From the NCBI GenBank assembly GCA_963838235.1, contig CAWIQJ010000005.1, positions 682,001 through 746,000 on the forward strand: DNA of 64,000 nucleotides. Reading direction: 5' to 3'. Origin of the DNA: JAFECT01 sp963838235 (GTDB lineage: Bacteria > Pseudomonadota > Alphaproteobacteria > Caulobacterales > Caulobacteraceae). Positions within the stretch are counted from its first letter, which is position 1. Each line of letters opens with the position of its first letter. The notes under the pieces are model-generated. The model was given only the letters and a program-made list of their open reading frames with translations, was not told where the DNA came from and did no database searches. Shown piece by piece: positions 52,964-62,470 of the stretch. Position numbers and translations under genes: made by a program.

Positions 52964-54844
52964 ACGGTCGCAAAGGCACGGGCCAGGGCAGGGGACGCGG
53001 CAAGGACCGCGGCGCGAGCGAAGCGCCCGCCGAACGGGCGACGCCATTTTTCCAGGCGATCGGCAATCTTGCGAAACTGGTGCTGCGCTCTGGCGCGCCG
53101 GGGCTGCCGTGGCGGCTGACGGCGGCGGTGACCCTGACCGTGGTCGGCAAGTTCATCGGCGTGGTCGCGCCCTTGATCCTCGCCGCGGGTCTCAATCGCA
53201 TCGCCAAGACCCACAGCGTGGAGATCTCGCTCGCCCTGACCTTCGCCTCGTTCATGCTGTTGTGGGCGCTGGTCAACTTCGTGTCGGCGGCAGCGCCGCA
53301 GATGCGCGACGCCATCTTCGAGACCGTGTCCATGGCGTCCCAGCGCCGCGCGGCGTCGGAGACCTTCAGCCATGCCCTGTCGCTGTCGCTCGACTACCAC
53401 CAGACCAAACGCTCCGGCGCCCTGTCGCGCACCCTGGACCGCGGCTCGCGGGCGGTGGATTTCCTGTTGGGCATACTGGTGTTCAACCTGGCGCCGACGG
53501 GACTGCAGCTGGTGTTCACCGCCGTGGTGTTGTGGGGCAAGTACGACTGGCCGTTTGCGGTCACCGCGCTCGGCACCATCGGCATCTACGGCGCCCTGAC
53601 CTTCGCCATCTCCAACTGGCGCATCCGCCACCGCCGCGCGCTGAACGAGGCCGACATCGAGGCCGCCGGCCTGCGCGGTCGACGCCCTGATGAACTACGA
53701 GACCATCAAGGCCTTCGGCGCCGAGGAGCGCGTGGTCGACGGCTACGACGAGGCGCTGAGCGACTATGCGCGAGCCGCGGTGAAGGCCAACACCTCGCTG
53801 CAGATGCTGAACGTCGTGCAGTCGGTGGTGCTGAACCTGGGCCTGGCGGTCATGGCCCTGCTCGCCGGGCTGCGAGGTGATGCGGCGGCCAGATGACCAT
53901 CGGCGACGTCACCGCCTGCATCCTGATCCTGCAGACGGTCTACGCGCCGCTCGAACAACCTCGGCTTCAACTACCGCGTGATCCGCCAGGCCTTCATCGA
54001 CATGGAGCAGATGGTGGAGCTGCGCGCCATCGAGCCGGACATCGCCGACGCGCCGGGCGCCGCGCGACCTGCCGCCGGCCGTCCGGCGCGGGCGCCGAAC
54101 TGGTGTTCGACCACGTCACCTTCCGCCACACGGCGCGCGCTCGGTGGGCCTGGAGCGACGTGAGCTTCGACGTCGCCGCCCGGCACGACCACCGCGCTGG
54201 TCGGGCCGTCCGGCGCCGGCAAGACCACCATCGTGCGGCTGGCGCTGCGCCTGATCGATCCGCAGGCCGGCGCGGTGCGGATCGACGGCGTCGACCTGCG
54301 CGGCGTGCGCCAGGCCTCGCTGCGCCGCGCGGTCGCGCTGGTGCCGCAGGAGGTGGCCCTGTTCAACGACAGCCTGCTGCGCCAACATCGCCTTCGCCAA
54401 GCCCGGCGCCAGCGAGGCCGAGGTGTGGGACGCGCTGCCGAGGCCGCCGAGCTCGCCGAGTTCGTCGAGGACCTGCCCTACGAGCTGGAGACCCGCGTCG
54501 GCGAGCGGGGCCTGAAGCTGTCCGGCGGCGAGCGCCAGCGGGTCGGCCTCGCCCGCGCCCTGCTGGCCGATCCGCGGCTGCTGGTGCTCGACGAGGCCAC
54601 CAGCGCGCTCGACGGCCGCACCGAGGCGGCGATCCAGGCGACGCTGCGCAAGGTGCGGGCGGGCCGCACCACCCTGGTCGTCGCCCACCGCCTCTCCACC
54701 ATCGCCGACGCCGACCAGATCCTGGTGCTGCGCGCGGCCGCATCGTCGAACGCGGCGACCACGCGGTGCTGATCGCCCGCGACGGCGAGATATGCGCCGC
54801 TCTGGAGACGCCAGATCCGCGAGAAGGTCGAGGTCGAGGCGTGA
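52960..54844 (+). pseudogene. ATM1/HMT1-type ABC exporter (fused permease and ATPase), frame broken by several indels
   Basis: Across frames the region encodes about 628 residues. The permease part has IGNLAKLVLRSGAPGLPWRL, the six-helix core and the typical ATM1 loop NYETIKAFGAEERVVDGYDE. The ATPase has LVGPSGAGKTTIVRLALRLI (Walker A), VPQEVALFNDSLL (Q-loop), GLKLSGGERQRVGLARALLA (signature), LLVLDEATSALDGRTE (Walker B) and LVVAHRLSTIADADQ. ATM1-like exporters move glutathione-linked compounds out of the cytoplasm. The likely start is TTG 52960, overlapping the upstream stop. The first 720 bases are in frame. Breaks begin near 53680 and recur to 54830. The frame can be rebuilt with 1-2 base changes, suggesting sequencing error. 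Confidence 0.85.
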
Positions 54845-55323
54845 ACGACGCGCTCGTCGCGGTCACGGGCTGCGAGGACCGAGCTGCTGGCGTTGAACAA
54901 CGACCACGCTGCGGAACTGTCGCTGTTGGACGCAGCGAGAACTCGACGCCCTGTTGCGCGAGGCCTTCTACGCGCGGCGCATCGGCGCGCTGGACGCCGC
55001 GCTGATCGCCTTCGACCAGGACGCGGACTACGCAAGCAGCAACTTCCTGTGGTTCCGCGATCGTTACGAACGCTTTGTCTACGTGGATCGCGTGGTCGTC
55101 GCGCCTGAAGTGCGCGGCCGAGGCCTGGCGCGCGCGCTCTATTCCGACCTGTTCGCCACTGCGGCGCGTGAACGTCACGCCCTCATCGTCTGCGAGGTGA
55201 ACTCCGACCCCACCCAACCCGGGCTCCGACGCCTTCCACGCCGCGCTCGGATTCGAAGCCGTTGGCGGAGCGGCGATCCACGACGGCGCGAAGACGGTCA
55301 GATACTTGGCGCGACGGCTGTAG
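54841..55323 (+). pseudogene. GNAT family acetyltransferase, frame broken
   Basis: The reading begins GTG 54841 (overlapping the exporter stop as GTGA) with MNDALVAVTG. It continues across breaks as ELLALNNDHAAELSLLDAA, LREAFYARRIGALDAALIAF, DQDADYASSNFLWFRDRYER, VDRVVVAPEVRGRGLARALY (acetyl-CoA-binding R-G-x-G-L-A loop) and VCEVNSDPTQPG. It ends AIHDGAKTVRYLARRL at 55321. At about 160 residues it is full length for GNAT. Breaks lie near 54880, 54940 and 55220. The substrate is unknown. The overlap with the exporter gene implies co-expression. Confidence 0.78.
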
Positions 55324-55329
55324 ACCACA

Positions 55330-55356
55330 GACTCTCCGCCCAAAGGGCGGAGAGTC
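55330..55356. terminator. Hairpin between the convergent GNAT and RND genes
   Basis: A perfect 12-bp stem (GACTCTCCGCCC, GGGCGGAGAGTC) with a three-base AAA loop lies seven bases after the GNAT stop. No clean T run follows on either strand, so it may work with other sequence or as a 3' mRNA cap. Confidence 0.6.
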
Positions 55357-55377
55357 GTGCGTTCTGACTCCGCCGGC

Positions 55378-58300
55378 TCAGGCACGGGATGGTCCCACGG
55401 TCCAGGCGCCTTCGCCTGCTTCTTCCGCTGCAGCCAGCCCATTCGGTCCATGATCACGCCGGGCAGGGCGAGCATCACCGGGGTGAGCAACAGGGTCAGC
55501 AGGGTCGAGAAGCTGAGGCCGAACACCACCGCGCCGGACAGCTGCACCCACCACTCCGAGCCCGGCGGCTTGTAGTCGATGCCGCCGGTGCGGAAGTCCG
55601 GGTGCGACCTGGAACATCAGCGGCAACAGGCCGATCACGGTCACGACGGTGGTCAGCATCACCGGGCGGAAGCGCTGGGCGGCGGCCGTCACCGCGGCGT
55701 CGTCGGCGTCGTGGCCCTGGTGCGGCGCAGCGGTAGAAGGTGTCCACCAGCACGATGTTGTGGCCCACCACCACCCCGCCAGCGCGACGACGCCGGTGCC
55801 GCACATGATCACCGATATGTAGTCGAAGGTGTGGAGGACGTTGAGGTGGATGCCCAGCAGCACGCCCACGGTGGACAGCACCACCGCCGAACAGGGTCAC
55901 CGAACACGCCGTAGAAGCTGTTGAACTGCCACAGCAGGATCATCGCCATCAGGAACAGGGACGTCAGCATGGCGACGATGAAGAACGCGCCGGCGTCCTG
56001 GCGTCTTCCTCGTCGCCGCCGAGGAACTTCCAGTGCACCGAGGGATCGATCGGCTGCTTTGGCCAGCCAGGGCTTCAGCTCGGCGATCTTCTGGTTGGCG
56101 GCGACGCCCTTGACGTTGGCCTGGACCATCACCAGCCGCTGGCTGTCGCGGCGCTGTGATGTGGTCGACCTGCTGGGCCGGCGGTCATCTTGACGAAATA
56201 GCTCGCCGGCACCGGGCCTGTTCGGGGTGGCGATCTTCAGCTGGTCGAAGCGCGCCGAGTTGCGCTGGTCGGTCGGGAAGCGCACGCGGATGTCGAGCTC
56301 GTCCTGGGCGTCGTCGGGACGGAAGCTTGCCCGACCAGCAGCCGTCGGTGACGAACTCGATCGCCTGGCCGACCGTCAGCACGCTCGACGCCGTAGCGGC
56401 CGGCCGTCGACGCGATCGACCGTGAAGTTCCATTCGATGCCGGGCGAGGTGCGGTTGTCCTCCAGCTCGATGATCTGCGGATCGGCGGTCGAGATGGGCG
56501 CGGCACCAGGTCGGCGGCCTTGTTCGAGCGCGGCGGGGTCGTCGCCGCGCAGCTCCATCTGCACGTCCTTGCCGGCGCGGCGGCCCGCTTTCCGGCAGGC
56601 GCACCTCGGTACCGGATGCCCGGCGTCTCGGTGAGGCGCTTGCGGACCGCCGTTGACGATGTCCCTGCCGGTGAGGTGCAGCGCCTTCGCGCCTCGTATT
56701 TACGAAGTGCAGCTGGATGCGGCCGATGGTGTCGTTGCGGCGGTGCCGCCGCCGCCGCCGAGCGAGTTGGTCCGGCCGACGCGGGCGTCCATGGCCTCGA
56801 CGCCCTTGATGCCGATCAGCTTGCGCTCGACCTGCGCGACCAGGGCGTCCTGGGCGGCCGACCGAGAGGTTGCCGCGCGCCTTGACATAGACGCTGTCGC
56901 CTGTCCGGATCTTCCTTCGAGGAAGAACTCGGTGCGGTGCGGCTGACTGGACGAAGCAGGCCACGATCTGGCGGTGACGAACCAGCCGATGACGCCCGCG
57001 ATCACGATCACCGCGACCAGGATCGCGACGGCCGCCTGATCGCGCCGGACGCGTGCGGGCGTACCAGCCCATGAAGCCCGTCATCGTCGCGCGGATCGCC
57101 GTGCTCGGACTTCTCGATCTCGGCCAGAGTCGGATCGGCGCTCCTGCGTTGCGCTGCCGAACACCGAGCCCAGGGCGGGCGTGAAGATCAGCGCGACGAA
57201 GATCGACGCGCCCAGCACGAAGAAAAGGGTGATCGGCAGGAAGCTCATGAACTTGCCGGCGATCGAGTTCCAGAACAGGAACGGCAGGAAGGCGCAGAGC
57301 GTGGTCAGCGGTGCCGTTGACCACCGGCCAGAACATCCGCTTGCCGGCGGCGGCGAAGGCTTCGCTCCTTGTCGTGGCCCTCGGCCATCTTCCGGTCGGC
57401 GTATTCGACCACCACGATGCCGCCGTCGACCAGCATGCCCACCGCCAGCACCAGGCCGAACATGACCATCTGGTTGAGCGTGATGTCGGTCGCCTGCAGC
57501 AGCAGGAAGGCGATCATGAAACAGCACCGGGATCGCCGCGCCGACCAACAGGCCCGCGCGGATGCCGAGCGAGGCGACCATGATCAGCATCACCAGCATG
57601 CGTGGCCATGATCAGGCCGCATTCCAGCAGGTTCAGCGTGCGGTTGATGAACTCGCTCTCGTCGTCCTGGAACTGCAGCCTTGATGGTCGGCGGCCAGCG
57701 CTCCTGTTCGTCTGCCACGGCGGCGCGGGCGTTCTTGACGGTGTCCGAGATGTTGGCGCCGGGCCGCTTGACCACCTCGATGGTGAAGGCGCGCTCGCCG
57801 TCGATAGCGGGTGATTGGTGGTCGATTCCTTGAAGGTGCGGCGCACGTCGCCGATGTCGCCCAGGGTCACGACCTTGTCGCCGCTGGTCTTGACCGGCAG
57901 GGCCAGGACGTCGGCGGGGCTCCGCACCACGCCGGGCACCTTCACCGCGAAGTCGCCCTGTTTGGTCTGGAGATCGCCGGCCGGGATCAGCTGGTTGTTG
58001 CGCGTTGATGACGCGCGCGAGGTCGTTGACGGTGACGTTGTAGGACTCCAGCTTGACCGGATCGATGGTCACTTCGAGCTGCTCGTCGCGGGCGCCGTAC
58101 AGGTTGGCGCTGATCACTCCGGGCACAGCTTCCAGCTTGTCCGCCAGACCGCCGCGACGCCTGGTAGAGCGCACGTTCCGGCGCCTTGCCCGACAGGATG
58201 ACGGTCAGAACCGGGTTCTGGTCGACGTTCTGTTCTTCGATGGTCGGGTGGCAGCGCATCGGGCGGGAAGCGGCTGCGCGCCTGGTCGACCTTGGCGCGC

Positions 58301-58635
58301 ACGTCGTTGAGCGTCTTCTCCTTGTCGAAGTTGACCTCGAACTCGAGCACCACCACGGCCGCGCCGGGGATGGCGGCGGCGTTCATCTCCTTCAGGCCCT
58401 CGAGCGACTTGAACTGGGTTTCCAACGGCCGCACGAGCAGGCGCTCGGAATCCTCGGGACTGACGCCGGGGAAGGGGACGGTGATCACGATATAGGGCAC
58501 CGTGACGTCGGGTTGCGACTCCCGCGGCAGGTTCAGATAGGCGACGACGCCGAACACCGACGCGATGAGGGTGACGATGATCACCACCAGCCGCCGCTTG
58601 ATGGCGCCGCCGATGAGGGCTCCGATGAAGCTCAT
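55378..58635 (-). pseudogene. RND efflux pump permease (HAE1-type), frame broken by many indels
   Basis: The first frame starts MSFIGALIGGAIKRRLVVII (ATG 58635) with AYLNLPRESQPDVTVPYIVI, VPFPGVSPEDSERLLVRPLE and NDVRAKVDQARSRFPPD, the standard RND opening. Later frames give GDIGDVRRTFKES, LNQMVMFGLVLAVGMLVDGG (helix 4 with the proton-relay region), FLPITLFFVLGASIFVALIF and LSGAVVFGLSFSTLLTLLLT. The end PSRA near 55378 is the most plausible stop before the hairpin. Total span (about 1086 codons) fits a complete permease. Indels occur every 100-250 bases. The pump would export lipophilic compounds with its adaptor, encoded 15 bases upstream. No outer membrane channel gene is present. Confidence 0.85.
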
Positions 58636-58650
58636 GGTTTCCCCCTCAGC

Positions 58651-59713
58651 CTAGCGCGACGCCACGCGGACGGTCTGGCCTTCGGACACGTAGGACTGGC
58701 CCACGGTGATGACGCGGACGGGGCCGTCGAGGCCCGCCACCCACACGCCGTCGGCGGTTTCTTCGATCGTCTTCACCGGCGCGAAGGCGACCTGGTTGGC
58801 GGCGGTGACATAGCGCACGCCCTGGCGGCCGTTGGTGTCGAGCACCAGAGCCGAGGTCGGCACCAGGTGGGCTGAGCCCTGGCCCGCTCTGGATCGAGAT
58901 CTCGCCGGACAGGCCGGCGCGGAATTCATGGCCCGGGTTCGGCGCGACGAGTTCGACGTGGTAGGTGCGCGTCTGGGCGTCGGCCTGGTGCGAGACGAAG
59001 CGCACGCGGCCGCTCAGCACGCCGCCGGTGGTCAGTTTCGCGGTTCCCGCGGCGCCCACGACCAGCTTGCTCGCGTCGGCCTCGGGCACGTCGCCCACGA
59101 CCAGGATCGGGTCGAGTTCAACCACCGTGCCGCAGGACTGGCCGGGCGCGAGATAGCCGCCCACTTCGACGTCGCGGGTGTCGAACACGCCCGCGAACGG
59201 CGCCTTGATGTCGATCTGCTTCATGGCGACCTGGGCGCTGCGCACCGCCGCCGACGCCTGGTCGAGGTCGGCCTTGGCGGCCAGCACCTGGGTTTCGGAG
59301 CGGAAGCCCTTGGCGGCGAGTTTCTGGTTGGCCTGATAGGTCAGGTCCATCGAGCGCAATTTCGCTTCGGCCTGGTCGAGCGACGCCTGGCGCGCGTCCA
59401 CGGCGAGGCGGCACAGCACCTGGCCTGCGTGCACCCACGAACCCTTGGTGGCGGGCGTCTCGGCGACGAGGCCGGCCGTCTCCGAACGCACCTGCACGGT
59501 GCGCGGCGCTTCGGTGCGGCCGCGGATGGTCACGTCGTAGGGACGCTGCGTCGGCTCGACCAGACTCACCTGCACGGCCTGCATCTGCGGGCCCTTGGTC
59601 GGCGCCGCTTCGGCGGGCTTTGATTTGGCGCCGAACACCGCGGACAGGGCGAAGAAGCCCACGACCGCGCCCAGGATCGCGCCGGCAAAAATATAGGACC
59701 GCTTGATCCGCAT
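58651..59713 (-). CDS. RND efflux periplasmic adaptor (membrane fusion protein; one apparent frameshift near 58890)
   Basis: The product is about 353 residues. An N-terminal anchor (RSYIFAGAILGAVVGFFALS) precedes the barrel-sandwich (VRSETAGLVAETPATKGSWV). A helical hairpin follows (DARQASLDQAEAKLRSMDLT), then AMKQIDIKAPFAGVFDTRDV and VGGYLAPGQSCGTVVELDPI. After the break the last domain reads LVLDTNGRQGVRYVTAANQV and ends YVSEGQTVRVASR at 58651. It would bridge the permease to a TolC-type channel. One indel restores the frame between GLSGEISIQ and HLVPTSAL. The permease gene starts 15 bases after its stop, so they form an operon. Confidence 0.88.
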
Positions 59714-59906
59714 GGTGCGCCCTGAAAAATCAGCCTCGCGCCTGTTCCGACGCGGAATTCCGGTCCGGTCATGCGACCGGCCCCTTTGGCTAACAAATGA
59801 AATCGCGGTAATTGTGGGCGAGTTAAGGTTCGGATTGAGGCCGACCCTTTGCCGGGCCTGCCCAACTCTGAATTCAACTTAAATAATGGTAATGCCGGAG
59901 GGCGCG

Positions 59907-60458
59907 ATGACTTGGAAGATAACCGGCTTGAGCTTGACCTTGGCGCTTGGACTGGCCGCCCCCGCCTCGGTCGCCGAGAAGGCGCCGGTCCCACTGACGC
60001 CCAGCGTCGCCTGCAATGTGCGGCTCAACGTGATCGACAAGGACCCCAAGGGCCTGAACGTTCGCGCGACGCCGGAGGTGCGGTCCGACAATATCCGCAC
60101 CGTGATCCCCGCCGCCGACTGGATCCGCGTCCACGTGGTGGGCATGGCCGGCGATTGGTACCAGATCGACCACTACGAAGTGTTCCCCGACAACGGCGAC
60201 GACGACAGCGAGCACGATCTGCCCGGCGGCCATCTCGATTGGGTGCACAAGTCGATGCTGGGCGGGGTCTCGGCCATGCACGGCGCGATGCTGTACGCGG
60301 CGCCCAGCGGTCGCGGGAAATACATCTACAAGTTCGGGCCCGAGGAGCAGGACGTCACCGTACTCGGTTGCGAGGGCCTGTTCCTGAAGATCCAGTTCCA
60401 CAAGACCATCGGCTGGATTAACGCGGTCTGCACCAACGAACGCACGACCTGTGTCTAG
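59907..60458 (+). CDS. Exported SH3-like protein
   Basis: The 183-residue protein has a signal peptide (MTWKITGLSLTLALGLAAPA). A bacterial SH3-like domain has KDPKGLNVRATPEVRSDNIR and DWIRVHVVGMAGDWYQIDHY. A second part has HLDWVHKSMLGGVSAMHGAM and ends LKIQFHKTIGWINAVCTNER with two Cys near the C-terminus. The N-rat-P motif and GxWyqi turn are the usual SH3_3 marks. Such domains bind peptidoglycan or peptides. GGAGG lies before ATG 59907. The earlier in-frame start at 59886 lacks one. Confidence 0.8.
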   Translation: MTWKITGLSLTLALGLAAPASVAEKAPVPLTPSVACNVRLNVIDKDPKGLNVRATPEVRSDNIRTVIPAADWIRVHVVGMAGDWYQIDHYEVFPDNGDDDSEHDLPGGHLDWVHKSMLGGVSAMHGAMLYAAPSGRGKYIYKFGPEEQDVTVLGCEGLFLKIQFHKTIGWINAVCTNERTTCV

Positions 60459-60467
60459 GGCGCGCTC

Positions 60468-60960
60468 CTAGGCGCCGCCGCACGAGTGCTCGGAATCCGG
60501 GGCGCGCCAGGTATCGCCGGATCGCTGGTTGGTCGCCGCATAGACGATGCCGCGGTGATCGTTCGGCGGACAGTTCTGCGGCAGCTCGACCACGCACAGC
60601 AGCACCGGGTCGCCCACTTTCGAGCGCACGGCGCCCGGCATGGCGTCGTAAGACACCTGAACTCTTGCCGTCGGCGTAGGACACCGCCGTGCCGCTGTCG
60701 GGCGCGCCATCGAGCCGCGAGCCGATGCTCGCGATGGCGCTGGTGGTGCAGGTCCCGACGCGAGGGAAGCCGTTGGCGTCGAGCTTCTGGTTGAAGGCGC
60801 CTGGACTGACCGGGTCGGCGGCTCCTGCGGTCGTCGGACTGTTCGAGGCAGGCGGGCCAGACATCCGCGTCGAGTTGTCCGGATTTTTTTTGCATCCGCC
60901 GACGGCGGCGACCGCCGCGACGGCCAGGACCAAGGCCAGGGGTTTCGAGCGAGCGATCAT
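60468..60960 (-). CDS. Lipoprotein of unknown function (one apparent frameshift near 60665)
   Basis: The product is about 163 residues with a lipoprotein signal (SKPLALVLAVAAVAAVGGCK, lipobox VGGC). The first frame continues FPRVGTCTTSAIASIGSRLD and GTAVSYADGKS. The second resumes VQVSYDAMPGAVRSKVGDPV, LLCVVELPQNCPPNDHRGIV and ends PDSEHSCGGA at 60468. Four Cys in the mature part suggest two disulphides. One added base at GGCAAGAGTTCAGG restores the frame. I do not recognise the family. It is convergent with the SH3-like gene. Confidence 0.7.
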
Positions 60961-61080
60961 CGTGATCCTCCCGTGGGAGGCACTAAGTTAGCATGGAGAC
61001 CGACGGTATCCATCGGCTGCGCCGTTCAATTCGTAAGTTCGGCGTAAGACGCGGGGGGCGCACAACAAAGGAGCGTCCTT

Positions 61081-61890
61081 ATGGGTACTCGTTCGATTCT
61101 CATCGCTTCGGTCGCTTGCGTCGCATTCGCATTTTCCTCGCCGGCGTTTGCCAGCCCGCCTGGAGGCGGTGGCGGCGGCGGTGGCGGTGCGCCGTCCAGT
61201 TCAAGCGGGGGCGGCGGCTCGTCCAGTTCTACCAGCAACAGCGGCAACTCGGGCGGCGGCGGGTCGTCGAGTTCGAGCAGCAATTCCGGTGGCGGTGGCG
61301 GCGGTGGCTCGCACGGCGGCGGCGGTGGCGGTGGCGGCGGTTTCGGCGGCGGCCATACGGGCGGCGGCTTTGGAGGCGGTCACGCCGGCGGCGGGGCGTT
61401 CAGCCCCTCGCACGCTGGGCCTTCGTCAGGCAGCGGCGCTATCCAGCCGGGGCGCAGCACCACGGTGCAAACCGAACGTCCGACGGCGCTCACTGCGTGG
61501 ATGGGCTCGAACAACAACGCCGCGCGCGCCCACGTGGCCGCGGTGTGGCGGGGTCAGAACCATGGTTTCGATCGCACCGCGGTCTGGAAGCGCGGCGGCG
61601 ACTGGTGGAAAGGCCGGCCGGGCTTCAGGGGCTTTAACGGTCATCACCGCCATCATCCCTTCATTCCCGACATCGGCTATGTGGACGCGAGCGACGACTG
61701 TCCGTTCGACACGCTCGAGATCGGCGATCTCGCGCCGCGTTGCGCGACCTTCTACGGCCTGTCCGACTGGGCGTCCTACGGCCTGCCGCCGGCCCCGCCC
61801 GGATGCAAATGGATCTGGCTCGACGGCGACATCGCCCTGGTGCAGAGATCGGACGGCTACGTCATCGACGTCGTGCGCCACGTGTTCTGA
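61081..61890 (+). CDS. Glycine/serine-rich exported protein with RcnB-like C-terminal domain
   Basis: The 269-residue protein has a signal peptide (MGTRSILIASVACVAFAFSS). About 90 residues of low-complexity Gly/Ser repeats follow (runs of G9, blocks of S4-S6, FGGGHTGGGFGGGHAGGG). A linker has VWKRGGDWWKGRPGFRGFNG and a His-rich HHRHHPF. The C-terminal strand LPPAPPGCKWIWLDGDIALV, then QRSDGYVIDVVRHVF, matches RcnB-type periplasmic domains, linked in enterobacteria to nickel/cobalt homeostasis. GGAG precedes the ATG. The His cluster could bind metal, but this is inferred. Gly-rich tracts suggest a disordered or surface-associated segment. Confidence 0.78.
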   Translation: MGTRSILIASVACVAFAFSSPAFASPPGGGGGGGGGAPSSSSGGGGSSSSTSNSGNSGGGGSSSSSSNSGGGGGGGSHGGGGGGGGGFGGGHTGGGFGGGHAGGGAFSPSHAGPSSGSGAIQPGRSTTVQTERPTALTAWMGSNNNAARAHVAAVWRGQNHGFDRTAVWKRGGDWWKGRPGFRGFNGHHRHHPFIPDIGYVDASDDCPFDTLEIGDLAPRCATFYGLSDWASYGLPPAPPGCKWIWLDGDIALVQRSDGYVIDVVRHVF

Positions 61891-61947
61891 GAGTCTCTGA
61901 GCGGGTCGCGGGCGGAAAACCGCTTCACACTTTTCCTCGACCCGCTT

Positions 61948-62280
61948 CTAGTCGCCGTTGGAGACTTGTTGCAGGCGCTCGGCCTCGCACAGCGCCTTGG
62001 TCCGGAAGATCAGATAGCCGCGGTCGGGGTGAGAACGCTTGCACTCGGCGGCGGGCGCGCCGGTCGATGTGTTCGTCACCTCGGTCAGAGTGCACTCGTA
62101 CGGCTTGGACTGGAAAGCCTTCAGCAGCGCACCTTCGACGCGTGCGCACTTCGTCTTGGCGGGATCGCCGGCCCAGTTGAACGCCCAGCGACCTTTCAAC
62201 TGTTCGATGGGCGAAGCGGCGGAGGCCTGACAGGCGAAGGCCAGGACAAAGGCGGCGATGGTCCAGCGGATCGGTTTCAT
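61948..62280 (-). CDS. Small exported protein of unknown function
   Basis: The 110-residue product has a signal peptide (MKPIRWTIAAFVLAFACQAS, AA). The mature part has LKGRWAFNWAGDPAKTKCAR, VEGALLKAFQSKPYECTLTE and CKRSHPDRGYLIFRTKALCE, with four Cys likely paired. GGGGGA lies upstream of ATG 62280. A longer in-frame start at 62301 (MGAWGTL) lacks a site. I do not recognise the family. Confidence 0.72.
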   Translation of the reverse strand: MKPIRWTIAAFVLAFACQASAASPIEQLKGRWAFNWAGDPAKTKCARVEGALLKAFQSKPYECTLTEVTNTSTGAPAAECKRSHPDRGYLIFRTKALCEAERLQQVSNGD

Positions 62281-62470
62281 GAGGGTCCCCCAGGCGCCCA
62301 TTCTCTCAGGGGCCTACCGAGGCCGCCACAAAAAAAGCTGTTCGCGCGCCGTCTCCGCGCGACGGTGTTTGTCCCGCCGGCCAAAGGGCCCTAGCTTGTG
62401 CGCGCCGCCGACCTCAGGGGCCGGGGTGAGGCGGCGCGTGGGATGCTCGAGGCCCGTCCGGGAGAACCCA

